A program made the translations under genes and the position numbers. The notes beneath the pieces were generated by a model, which worked only from the letters and a program-made list of their open reading frames with translations, was not told the DNA's origin and ran no database searches. Below are positions 36,419-43,738 of a stretch of 64,000 nt of DNA, piece by piece. The stretch is taken from NCBI GenBank assembly GCA_018828125.1, contig JAHJWB010000023.1:248001-312000 (forward strand). The letters are read 5' to 3'. Each line of letters opens with the position of its first letter. Positions within the stretch are counted from its first letter, which is position 1. Origin of the DNA: Gammaproteobacteria bacterium. GTDB taxonomy: Bacteria; Pseudomonadota; Gammaproteobacteria; Burkholderiales; Burkholderiaceae_C.

Positions 36419-36946
36419 ATGTCCAACCCTGACCCTGTCTATCCCCTGGAAGGCGGTTGCACCTGCCGCCAAGTGCGCTACCGCCTGGAGACAGCGCCCC
36501 TGTTTGTGCACTGCTGCCACTGTCACTGGTGCCAGCGCGAGAGTGGCGCGTCCTTCGCCTTGAATGCCATGGTTGAGGCGGACCGTGTCACACGGCTGTT
36601 GGGAGCCGTGGAGTTGGTGGACACCCCGTCCGAAAGCGGCTTTGGTCAGAAGATTGCGCGCTGCCCGCATTGCCACGTGGCGGTGTGGAGCCACTACGCG
36701 GGGTCGGGGCCGTTGGTGGCGTTTGTGCGGGTGGGCACGCTCGACGCGCCCCACCTCCTGCCACCCGATGTGCACATCTTCACCGCGTCCAAACAGCCCT
36801 GGGTGGTGTTGCCCCCCGGCACGCCCGCAGTGGCCGAGTATTACGACCGCGAGGCCCTGTGGCCTGCAGCCAGCCTGGCCCGCCGCCAAAGCCTGTTGCC
36901 GCGAATCGCGGCCTACCGCGCGGCCATGGGCCTGGACCCTGCGTGA
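36419..36946 (+). CDS. GFA-family (glutathione-dependent formaldehyde-activating type) zinc protein
   Basis: A 175-residue protein of the GFA/CENP-V fold. Zinc ligands are present: GGCTCRQVRY, HCCHCHWCQRESG and RCPHCHVAVWS (CxC, CxxC and CxxC clusters). Most bacterial members outside the Gfa enzyme itself have no proven activity, so formaldehyde metabolism should not be assumed. Convergent with the RNase H-like gene. Confidence 0.88.
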   Translation: MSNPDPVYPLEGGCTCRQVRYRLETAPLFVHCCHCHWCQRESGASFALNAMVEADRVTRLLGAVELVDTPSESGFGQKIARCPHCHVAVWSHYAGSGPLVAFVRVGTLDAPHLLPPDVHIFTASKQPWVVLPPGTPAVAEYYDREALWPAASLARRQSLLPRIAAYRAAMGLDPA

Positions 36947-37012
36947 TGGGCAGTGGGTGCCGCTGGCGTTTGCTGGTGCCACGGGGTCGCGCGCCCCGTC
37001 GCGCCCGCGCAT

Positions 37013-37492
37013 TCAGCGCCGGTTGTGTCTTTTGACCTTCCGACCCTGCGGCACCGCCGTCTTGGGCGCCAGGCCCAGTGCGGCGCGCGCCAGGGTATCG
37101 GCTGCACCATTGCGATGGCGGGGCACCCATTGCAGGTCGATGTGCGCAAACTGCTGCAGTGCACCGCGCGCCTCTTCAAACAGCGGCGCCAGCCGCGCAA
37201 TCGGCACGACTGCATGCGTGCTGCCCAGCTGTGCGACCAGCACGCTGCTGTCGCTGATGACATGCACGGTGGTGGAGGTTGCGGATACCTTCTGCCCAAG
37301 CCACCGCAATGCCGCGAGCAGTGCGCGCAGCTCGGCCTCGTTGTTGCAGCCGGTGAAGGTGGTGGCTTCTGAAATGTGGTGCTGCGTGACGCCGTCGGGC
37401 CCCACCAGCACCGCGCCCAGCCCCATGCGCCCGGGGTTGGGCACAGCACTTCCGTCGCAATAGACCCACCAGGGAGCCGTGTTGTCGTCCAT
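37013..37492 (-). CDS. RNase H-like (reverse-transcriptase-like) domain protein
   Basis: A 159-residue RNase H fold with all four catalytic carboxylates apparently present: WVYCDGSAVPNPG (Asp), NNEAELRALLAAL (Glu), VISDSSVLVAQL (Asp) and NGAADTLARAAL (Asp). It is close in length to RNase HI but lacks the usual basic protrusion, so it may belong to the stand-alone RNase HI-like group. ATG at 37492 is preferred over the open frame to 37573 because family similarity starts there. Confidence 0.83.
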   Translation of the reverse strand: MDDNTAPWWVYCDGSAVPNPGRMGLGAVLVGPDGVTQHHISEATTFTGCNNEAELRALLAALRWLGQKVSATSTTVHVISDSSVLVAQLGSTHAVVPIARLAPLFEEARGALQQFAHIDLQWVPRHRNGAADTLARAALGLAPKTAVPQGRKVKRHNRR

Positions 37493-37539
37493 GGGGGGAT
37501 GAATCTGGCTTCTCAGATGCTTGCAGTTTTGGCAGCCCC

Positions 37540-37652
37540 GGCCAGGGGCACCGCGCAAGTGCCGCCACGGCACTGTGCGAGCGCTGGTGTCGCCCTCCTC
37601 CCCGTGGTAAGCACGAGAGCAAGGGGGAGCGGCACACCCGCTCGGGGGGCTG
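37540..37652 (-). repeat. Dispersed 3'-flanking repeat, copy C (diverged)
   Basis: Shares the layout of copies A and B: GGGGCACCGCGCAAGTGCCG, CCTCCTCCCCGTGG, GAGAGCAAGGGGGAGCGGC and CCGCTCGGGGGGC. It abuts the stop of the DUF3297 gene at 37653. Confidence 0.55.
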
Positions 37653-37913
37653 TCACTTGTAAAACGCTTCCACCTTGCCCTTGAGCTTGATCATCAGCGG
37701 CTGGCCCTTGCGGTCCACGGTCTTGCCTGCGGGCACTTTGACCCAGCCTTCGCTGACGCAGTATTCCTCGACATCGGTGCGGTCCTTGCCGTTGAAGCGG
37801 ATGCCGATGTCATGCTTGAAAACATCCGCCACGTGGTGCGGGCTGCGGGGGTCCACCGACAGGTGGTCGGGCAAGGGTGGAGGGGTGATGGTGGAGGGGG
37901 TCGCGTCGCTCAT
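37653..37913 (-). CDS. DUF3297 family protein
   Basis: An 86-residue soluble protein. Residues 10-86 match the DUF3297 pattern (PPLPDHLSVDPRSPHHV, GIRFNGKDRTDVEEYCVSEGW, GKTVDRKGQPLMIKLKGKVEA). Members are sometimes labelled glutathione peroxidase without good ground; no peroxidase active site is visible. The start at 37913 gives the full domain; a longer open frame upstream on this strand is non-coding. Function unknown. Confidence 0.85.
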   Translation of the reverse strand: MSDATPSTITPPPLPDHLSVDPRSPHHVADVFKHDIGIRFNGKDRTDVEEYCVSEGWVKVPAGKTVDRKGQPLMIKLKGKVEAFYK

Positions 37914-37990
37914 TGCTGAAAGCTCTTTGAAACAGAAAACCAAAAGCGCGGATTCTCCGGGATTTGGGCCTGCACCGCCGCACCATGCCC

Positions 37991-38587
37991 CTATCGCCCC
38001 AGCGGCGCCACACCGATCAGCCAGGCATGGGCCCAGAACGCAAACCCCACCCAGGCCACCGAACCCACCACCACAGCCACACCCGTGCCGGCCGCGGTGC
38101 CCGGTGCATAGACCGTGTTCTGCGCGCGGTCGCGTTGGCGCGCCGTGCGAAAGCTCAGCACCGCCCACAGCAAGAAGCTGCCAAACAGCAGCACATCGGC
38201 CAGATTGCCGTTGGACAACAAATGCGCCAGCGCCCACACCTTCACCCCCAGCACCATGGGGTGGTGCAGCCGCGCCTTGAGTGCATTGCGCGGCACGTAG
38301 GTGGCGGCCAACAGCACAAAGGCGATCAGCGTCAGCAGCGCTGCGGCGTGCCGCATGCCGATGGGCGGCACCCACAGCACCACCGGCTGCTGCCGCGCCA
38401 GGCCATAGCCCCAGACGATGAGCCCCAGGCCCACGGCAGATACCAGCGAATACAACCCCTTCCACGGCCTCTCGCCCATGCGCGCCAGGGTCTGCGTGCG
38501 CCAGCCATCTGCCACGATGCGCACCGAGTGCACGCCCAGAAACAGCACCAATCCAAGAACCAGGAACAACATGGCAAAACCTTTCAT
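37991..38587 (-). CDS. NnrU family membrane protein
   Basis: A 198-residue polytopic inner-membrane protein with about six TM helices. MLFLVLGLVLFLGVHSVRI, LYSLVSAVGLGLIVWGYGLAR and HHPMVLGVKVWALAHLLSNGNLADVLLFGSFL are characteristic of NnrU, a family first named from nitrite/nitric-oxide respiration clusters and related to isoprenylcysteine methyltransferase-like folds. No denitrification gene lies nearby. Function of this copy uncertain. Confidence 0.9.
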   Translation of the reverse strand: MKGFAMLFLVLGLVLFLGVHSVRIVADGWRTQTLARMGERPWKGLYSLVSAVGLGLIVWGYGLARQQPVVLWVPPIGMRHAAALLTLIAFVLLAATYVPRNALKARLHHPMVLGVKVWALAHLLSNGNLADVLLFGSFLLWAVLSFRTARQRDRAQNTVYAPGTAAGTGVAVVVGSVAWVGFAFWAHAWLIGVAPLGR

Positions 38588-38689
38588 CGGGGGGGTGGTG
38601 TGCGTATCCGTTGTGTGGTGGCAACTGCTCGACAGGTTCCTCGCGCAGTGCCAGTCGCAAGTATGCCGGGATTTTGCGGAAAATATGAG

Positions 38690-38740
38690 TCAAAAGTGCC
38701 TCTAGCGCTTATCCATAAAGCGCTAGCAGCTATTAATTCA
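38690..38740 (-). repeat. REP-like palindromic repeat, copy 7
   Basis: Reverse orientation: AATAGCTGCTAGCGCTTTATG then GATAAGCGCTAGAGGCACTT. The CTAGCGCTT/AAGCGCTAG arms pair perfectly over nine bases. Between the exonuclease and NnrU genes. Confidence 0.88.
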
Positions 38741-38783
38741 GTAGTAACCGACCCCATCCCTGGGACAGCGCGTCTTTACGTCT

Positions 38784-39410
38784 TTACGCTACCGCCACCG
38801 CCGCCATGGCGTGCTGGGCCAGCAGTGCGCCGACCTTGGGCTTGGCGCAGCGTTGCAGCGTCTGCAGCAGCGCGTAGCTCGGTTCGGCCACGCGCCACAG
38901 CGTGCGCAGGTCGTGTTGCATGTGGGCCAGCAGGGCGGCGGCCATTTCGGCATCGGCCAGCGCCCGGTGGGCCTGGCCGGTGCGCGGCAAGCCATGAAAG
39001 TCCACCAGCGTGCCCAGCTTGTGGCTGGGCGCTTGCGGGTACAGCCGCCGCGACAGCAACACCGTGCACGCAAAAGGCTGCGGCGCGGGCAGGTCGGCCA
39101 GGGCCAGCTCGGCCTGCCAGAACTTGCTGTCAAACGATGCGTTGTGCGCCACCATGGGCGCATCGCCCACAAAGCGCGCGGCATCCTGCATGACTTGCGC
39201 TGCATCGGGCGCGTTGGCCACCATCGCGTTGGTGATGCCGGTGAGCTGGGTGATGAACGACGGAATCCACACCCCGGTTTTCATGAGGCTCTGGAACCGG
39301 TCTACCACCCGCCCTTGTTCAAGCAGCACGATGGCCACCTCGGTCGCGCGCGCGCCTTGGCCGGGGGAGATGCCGGTGGTTTCAAAGTCGATGACGGCGA
39401 TGGGGGGCAT
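38784..39410 (-). CDS. DEDDh 3'-5' exonuclease (DNA polymerase III epsilon-like)
   Basis: A 208-residue exonuclease. ExoI VIDFETTG (D8, E10), ExoII HNASFDSKFW (D94) and ExoIII HRALADAE (H149, D154) are complete, so it should be an active two-metal exonuclease. It is not DnaQ itself, as the C-terminus lacks the polymerase-binding region and instead has RTLWRVAEPSYALLQTLQRC. The start at 39410 is set by the strand leading to ExoI; the longer open frame upstream is the shadow of the transporter gene. Confidence 0.9.
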   Translation of the reverse strand: MPPIAVIDFETTGISPGQGARATEVAIVLLEQGRVVDRFQSLMKTGVWIPSFITQLTGITNAMVANAPDAAQVMQDAARFVGDAPMVAHNASFDSKFWQAELALADLPAPQPFACTVLLSRRLYPQAPSHKLGTLVDFHGLPRTGQAHRALADAEMAAALLAHMQHDLRTLWRVAEPSYALLQTLQRCAKPKVGALLAQHAMAAVAVA

Positions 39411-39514
39411 GCGTGGTGCGCTGTGTGGGTGGGGTGTGAAATACCGCAAGCGGTTCAACGCGGCAGTATCGCCGGTCTGGATGGCGCGCTCCGTGTGCAG
39501 GGGCTGCGCAGCGT

Positions 39515-40363
39515 TCACGCCCGGGGTGCGCGGTCCCGGATCACCAGCGCAATTCCGCCCAGGATGGCGATGCTCGCCAGGCTGAGCCGCAGCGTCAGCG
39601 GCTCGCCCAGCAGGGCCACGCCGCCCACCGCTGCGATCACGGGCACGCTCAGCTGTACGGTGGCGGCCTGGGTTGCACGCAGGCTGGGCAAGGCGGCGTA
39701 CCACAGCGCATAGCCCACGCCGGAGGCCAACGCGCCAGATGCAGCGGCATATCCCAGGCCCGGCCAGTCCCAAGCGGCCTGGTCCAGCGTGACAACGCTC
39801 ACCAACAGGGCCAGGGGGGTGGCACGCAAAAAGTTGCCTGCCGTGGTGTCGGTAGGGTCGCCGCCGCCGCGGCCCCGCAGCGAATACACGCCCCAGGCAA
39901 TGCCCGCCAGCAGCATCAGTGCCGCAGCTCCCAGTGGCGGTGCCGACAGGCCCGGCAGCAGCAGCGCGCCCATGCCCGCGAACGCCATCACCAAGCCTGC
40001 CAGGGGCAGCGGGCGCAGCCGCTCGCCCTGGTACAGCCCATGGCCGATCATCGTGGCCTGCACGGCACCGAACAGCAGCAGCGCGCCGGTGGCGGCAGTC
40101 AGGCTGACATAGGCCAGCGAGAACCCCGCGGCATACACGCACAGCGCCACCGCCGATGGCCAGCTGCCTGCGCGCCACGCGGGCCCGCTTCGTCGCAGGG
40201 CAACCAGCACCGCCAGCGTGGCCGCGCCGGTGGCCAGCCGCACACTGGTGAATGTGGCCGCATCGATGCTGGTGTGCTGGAGCGCTGCGCGGCACAACAA
40301 GGAGTTGCCCGCAAACGCCAGCATGGCCAGTACCGTCAGAACAACGGGTCGTGAAAAAAGCAT
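39515..40363 (-). CDS. EamA/DMT-superfamily transporter
   Basis: A 282-residue inner-membrane protein with ten predicted TM helices in two EamA repeats: VLAMLAFAGNSLLCRAAL opens the first, ALMLLAGIAWGVYSLRGRG opens the second. Family members export amino acids or metabolites. No regulatory partner next to it; substrate unknown. Confidence 0.88.
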   Translation of the reverse strand: MLFSRPVVLTVLAMLAFAGNSLLCRAALQHTSIDAATFTSVRLATGAATLAVLVALRRSGPAWRAGSWPSAVALCVYAAGFSLAYVSLTAATGALLLFGAVQATMIGHGLYQGERLRPLPLAGLVMAFAGMGALLLPGLSAPPLGAAALMLLAGIAWGVYSLRGRGGGDPTDTTAGNFLRATPLALLVSVVTLDQAAWDWPGLGYAAASGALASGVGYALWYAALPSLRATQAATVQLSVPVIAAVGGVALLGEPLTLRLSLASIAILGGIALVIRDRAPRA

Positions 40364-40475
40364 GGTGGGGACCCCAGTGGCAGGTGCGCTAGCCTAGCAA
40401 AGCCGGGCAAAGCGGGCGCAGCACGCTGCAGGGTGGGGGGCGCTCCCTTTCATCTGCCCAGGGTGCGCAACGCTC

Positions 40476-41720
40476 TCAGTGCTTGGCCAGGCGGTGATCG
40501 CCAAAGAAGCGAAGCATCTCGGCAGTGGCGCTTACGCCCCGCTGGTCGGTGTGGCTGCCGCCCGCATGGCCGCCCGCCCAGGCGTGCCCGGCACCATGCA
40601 GCACCCAGTGTTCTGCCACCACGGCGGCGGGGGCATTGTCGCCCGCCAGCGCATGCACGGTGCGGGTGTAGCCCCGGCCCCCGGGCGACTGGCCCCGGTG
40701 CACGCTTTGCACCGTGTTGCGAGCGCCTTCCGGTGCGCTGGCATGGGCGCTGAGCTGGGCCTCTATCAGTTGCTCGCCGTTGTGGGCGTGCACCGTGGGG
40801 TCGGCATCGCCGTGAAACACGATGATTGGCGGCGGTGGCCGCTTTGGCGCATTGCCTGTGGGATGGGTGGCAGCGCCGGGTTTGGCCCCGTTCTTCATCG
40901 CCGACAACGCGCCCATCACGTTGTGCGCCGCGCCCGCTTGCAGGCCAGAGTGCACGCCCACCGCAGCAAACACATCGGGGTATTCGCGCCCCAGCAGGGC
41001 GGCCATGGCGCCGCCTGCGGACAGGCCCGCCACGTACACGCGTTGCGCGTCCACCGCGTGGCGGTCCATCACATCACGCACCATGGCCACCAGCAATGCG
41101 GGCTCGCCGCCGCCGCGCTGCTGGTCGCCCGGGCGAAACCAGTTCCAGCAGCCATTCGGATTGGCGCTGTGGGGTTGCTCGGGGTACAGCACCAGTGCGT
41201 TGGCCGGAGCGGCGGCGGCATTCATGCCGGTGCCGGTCGCAAAGTCTTCAGGGTTCTGGGTGCAGCCGTGCAGCATCAGCACCAGCGGCAGGGGGGTACC
41301 GGCTGCAGCGCCCGGGGGCACGTACAGGTGGTAGTGCTGCGGGTGGTGCCGTGCGCCCGCGTGGGCAAAGGCCACGCGCGTGAAGCTGCCGGGCGGCTCT
41401 GCCTGCGGATGCGGGGCGTTTGCGTCCTGGGTGGCTTGTGGGGGCGCACTGTGGCTGCTCCGGTCAACCACCACCACGTCTTCGACATCGGCCTGCGCGC
41501 CGGGGCGACGCCACAGCGGCGCGCGGGCAGCGGCAGGGGGTGCGGGTTCGCCAGGCAGTGCGGTGGGCGCGCTGGTGGCGGGCGCGGGCGGGCTGCTGTG
41601 GCGTGCCACCGCGCCGCCCAGTGCCTGCTGAAGGGTCCGCGTGGCATCGGCCAGATGGCCACGGCGCACCAATTGGGTGGCTTCTCCCATCAGGTGCTTG
41701 AGGTTGATGTTCCAGTCCAT
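40476..41720 (-). CDS. PHB-depolymerase-family esterase, cytoplasmic type
   Basis: A 414-residue alpha/beta hydrolase. The N-terminal 120 residues (MDWNINLKHLMGEATQLVRRG, then Ala/Pro-rich) are not hydrolase; the catalytic domain begins near YHLYVPPGA and has the oxyanion HGCTQNPEDFATGTGMN, nucleophile VYVAGLSAGGAMAALLG, Asp in IIVFHGDADPTVH and His in GAGHAWAGGH. No signal peptide, so it is probably intracellular. GGAG five bases before the ATG supports this start. A ribbon-helix-helix protein precedes it on the same strand; polyhydroxybutyrate is a plausible but unproved substrate. Confidence 0.88.
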   Translation of the reverse strand: MDWNINLKHLMGEATQLVRRGHLADATRTLQQALGGAVARHSSPPAPATSAPTALPGEPAPPAAARAPLWRRPGAQADVEDVVVVDRSSHSAPPQATQDANAPHPQAEPPGSFTRVAFAHAGARHHPQHYHLYVPPGAAAGTPLPLVLMLHGCTQNPEDFATGTGMNAAAAPANALVLYPEQPHSANPNGCWNWFRPGDQQRGGGEPALLVAMVRDVMDRHAVDAQRVYVAGLSAGGAMAALLGREYPDVFAAVGVHSGLQAGAAHNVMGALSAMKNGAKPGAATHPTGNAPKRPPPPIIVFHGDADPTVHAHNGEQLIEAQLSAHASAPEGARNTVQSVHRGQSPGGRGYTRTVHALAGDNAPAAVVAEHWVLHGAGHAWAGGHAGGSHTDQRGVSATAEMLRFFGDHRLAKH

Positions 41721-41782
41721 GGGGACTCCTTGGTTGTGGGCGCGCACGCCGGTGGCCCGCTGTGGGCCGTGTGGGGACTCGT

Positions 41783-42205
41783 TCAGTGCATGCGCCCGGC
41801 CAGCGCAGCTTTGACCTCTGCACTGGCATGGAACGCGCCCAGCACCGTTACAGACGCAATCGCCGCCTGCGCCAAAGCGGGCGGTACGTCGTCATCAATG
41901 CTGGCCAGGCCCAGCACGCGGATCTCCAGCGCCTCGCCCGCTGCCTGCACGGCCTCCAGTTCAGCCCGGCCAAATCGCTGCAGCCCGAGCACAAGCATCT
42001 TGCGGGCCACCACCTGGCGCACGGCGTCGTTCTGCGCGGTCAGCTGGTTGCGGATGGCGGTGCGAATGAAATCGGTGCGGTTGGCGTAAAAGCCTTCGGA
42101 CACCAACAGGTCGATGTGTCCGAGGTCGACAAAACCGAGATTGATGGTGACCTTTTCCGACTCCGGAACCTTGCTCCGCGACGCCAGTGGGACAATATTG
42201 CTCAT
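41783..42205 (-). CDS. Ribbon-helix-helix (CopG-like) protein
   Basis: A 140-residue protein. Residues 18-60 (EKVTINLGFVDLGHIDLLV... GFYANRTDFIRTAIRNQL) fit a CopG/Arc RHH DNA-binding fold. The remainder (ARKMLVLGLQRFGRAELEAV, ISVTVLGAF-like strands) has no assigned domain. GGAG ten bases upstream supports the ATG at 42205. It lies 62 bases before the PHB-depolymerase-type esterase on the same strand and may regulate it. Confidence 0.75.
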   Translation of the reverse strand: MSNIVPLASRSKVPESEKVTINLGFVDLGHIDLLVSEGFYANRTDFIRTAIRNQLTAQNDAVRQVVARKMLVLGLQRFGRAELEAVQAAGEALEIRVLGLASIDDDVPPALAQAAIASVTVLGAFHASAEVKAALAGRMH

Positions 42206-42344
42206 CTGAAGCTCCAAAAAAACATCCATATGGATGGTGCATGGATGGCAGTTGGATGTTCAGCTCGGCAAATCAAGGGCCAGAACAAAGAAAAAGAGCC
42301 CGGGGGCTCTTTTCTGGTTACTTGCTGAGTACGTGCGCTATGAA

Positions 42345-42395
42345 ATATGTAGCTGTCAGCGCTTTCTGGGGAAGCGCTAACGGCCAATTTCTCTC
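42345..42395 (+). repeat. REP-like palindromic repeat, copy 8
   Basis: ATGTAGCTGTCAGCGCTTTC then TGGGGAAGCGCTAACGGCC. Inverted pair AGCGCTT/AAGCGCT around TCTGGGG. Confidence 0.8.
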
Positions 42396-42499
42396 ATATT
42401 CTTGTATCTTCGTCCGCGCAAACATTGCCGCGCCCCACCCTGGGGCGCGCCTCCCGTTCAAGGCTCTGGGGCAAAGCGTGGCAACGAATCAACCCGTTC

Positions 42500-43003
42500 T
42501 CAGGACAGGGTCAGCTCTTTGTGCTCACCCAGGTCGCGCGGTTGCTCGCCGGTGATGGCGGCCTTGGCCATTTTGAAAATTTGCACCATCTTGCTTTCGT
42601 CCACATCCCAATACTCGGCATGGCGGACGCGTACGACCAGCAACGCAAGATCGGGATCGGACACGCCGCCCGGGAACCACGCTTTGGCCATGGGGGACCA
42701 CAGGGCTTCCTTCTGCGCCCGGTCGTCCACAAATCGGGCCTGACCCGACAGCGAAACATAGCTGTCGTCGTCCGGGTTGGCGTAGGACACGTTGACCTCT
42801 CCGTCGGTCAGCAAACGCTCGTACAGCTCGCCGGATTTGGAGATAAAAAAGTACAGCTCATTCTGTTCATCCAGCTTGCGGTTTTGCGTGGTGAGCGGGT
42901 GTGCATGCAGCATGCCGGTGGACGTGCGGTGGGTCAGCATCCCAAACCGGATGTCCTTGATGAGTTTCCACAGGGTTTCGTGGGCGGCGGTGTTGTGTTG
43001 CAT
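42500..43003 (-). CDS. Pyridoxamine 5'-phosphate oxidase-fold general stress protein
   Basis: A 167-residue split-barrel FMN-binding protein of the general-stress-26 group. Features: IRFGMLTHRTSTGMLHAHPLTTQ, ELYFFISKSGELYERLLTDG and VSYANPDDDSYVSLSGQARFV. The frame stays open upstream to 43237 but the ATG at 43003 begins the domain. The cofactor is probably FMN; the role is unknown (stress-related by family). Confidence 0.87.
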   Translation of the reverse strand: MQHNTAAHETLWKLIKDIRFGMLTHRTSTGMLHAHPLTTQNRKLDEQNELYFFISKSGELYERLLTDGEVNVSYANPDDDSYVSLSGQARFVDDRAQKEALWSPMAKAWFPGGVSDPDLALLVVRVRHAEYWDVDESKMVQIFKMAKAAITGEQPRDLGEHKELTLS

Positions 43004-43246
43004 GGGGGCTCCAGTGAAAAGGACGGATAGCTTCACTGTAGGTTTCAAACGCGTGGGCCGGCGTCGTCCCCCAGGCCGGATGGGCGTGGGGGGATGTCTG
43101 ACAAAGATAACCTCCGTGGCGCGCCAGGAGGTCACAAGGCAGACGGTGCAGGAGCAACCCACGGCGGTATGTCTGTCGGGCCCCGCGGTGAGCAGGCGGC
43201 GCGGCGGCTCCAGGAAGGGCGCCGACCACGAGGGCAACGCCGTCCG

Positions 43247-43606
43247 TCACGCCTTCTTCAAAAACTCCGACTTGAGCAGCATGCTCCCGAGGTCGGTTTT
43301 GCAGTCCACGTTGTGCCCATCGGCGCCGTCCACCAAGCGGATGCTCTTGATCTTGGTGCCCTTTTTGAGGCTTGATGACGAGCCCTTGACCTTGAGGTCT
43401 TTCACCAGGATCACGGCGTCCCCGTCGGCCAGCGGGTTGCCGTTGGCATCACGCACCACGCCATCGCCCGCCTCCGCAGCGTCCGTGTCGGCGGCGTCCG
43501 CCACCTGCGGCCATTCAAAGGCGCAGTCGGGGCACACGCAGTTGTCGGCGTCGGGGTAGGTGTTCTCAAGGCCGCATTGAGGGCAGGCAGGCACAGTGTT
43601 CGGCAT
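43247..43606 (-). CDS. yjdM: YjdM/PhnA-family zinc-ribbon protein
   Basis: A 119-residue protein: N-terminal zinc ribbon CPQCGLENTY... CVCPDCAFEW, an acidic linker, then the PhnA domain (GVVRDANGNPLADGDAVILVKDLKVKG, IKSIRLVDGADGHNVDCK). Often annotated as alkylphosphonate utilisation protein PhnA, but it is not phosphonoacetate hydrolase and no phosphonate genes are nearby. An Ala/Asp-rich stretch of about 15 residues separates the two domains. Confidence 0.92.
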   Translation of the reverse strand: MPNTVPACPQCGLENTYPDADNCVCPDCAFEWPQVADAADTDAAEAGDGVVRDANGNPLADGDAVILVKDLKVKGSSSSLKKGTKIKSIRLVDGADGHNVDCKTDLGSMLLKSEFLKKA

Positions 43607-43680
43607 GGGTTGTCTGTAGGGAATGGTCAGTTGGGATGGGTTGCTTACGGCGTGTGGAACTGGCGTGGCCCCACACCAGT

Positions 43681-43738
43681 GGCCCCGTGGAGGTCCCTCT
43701 GTGGGGAAGGCGCCGCAGGCGACTTGAGGGGGGCCATC
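43681..43738 (-). repeat. Dispersed 3'-flanking repeat, copy D (short)
   Basis: GAGGTCCCTCTGTGGGGAAG then GCGCCGCAGGCGACTTGAGGGGGG, the hairpin end of the element. It abuts the stop of the DinG-like helicase gene (43739), on its 3' side. Confidence 0.55.

Noticed and set aside
38784-40295. 503-codon exonuclease-transporter fusion
   Set aside because: The upstream part is the shadow of the EamA transporter in another frame; the exonuclease domain starts at 39410.
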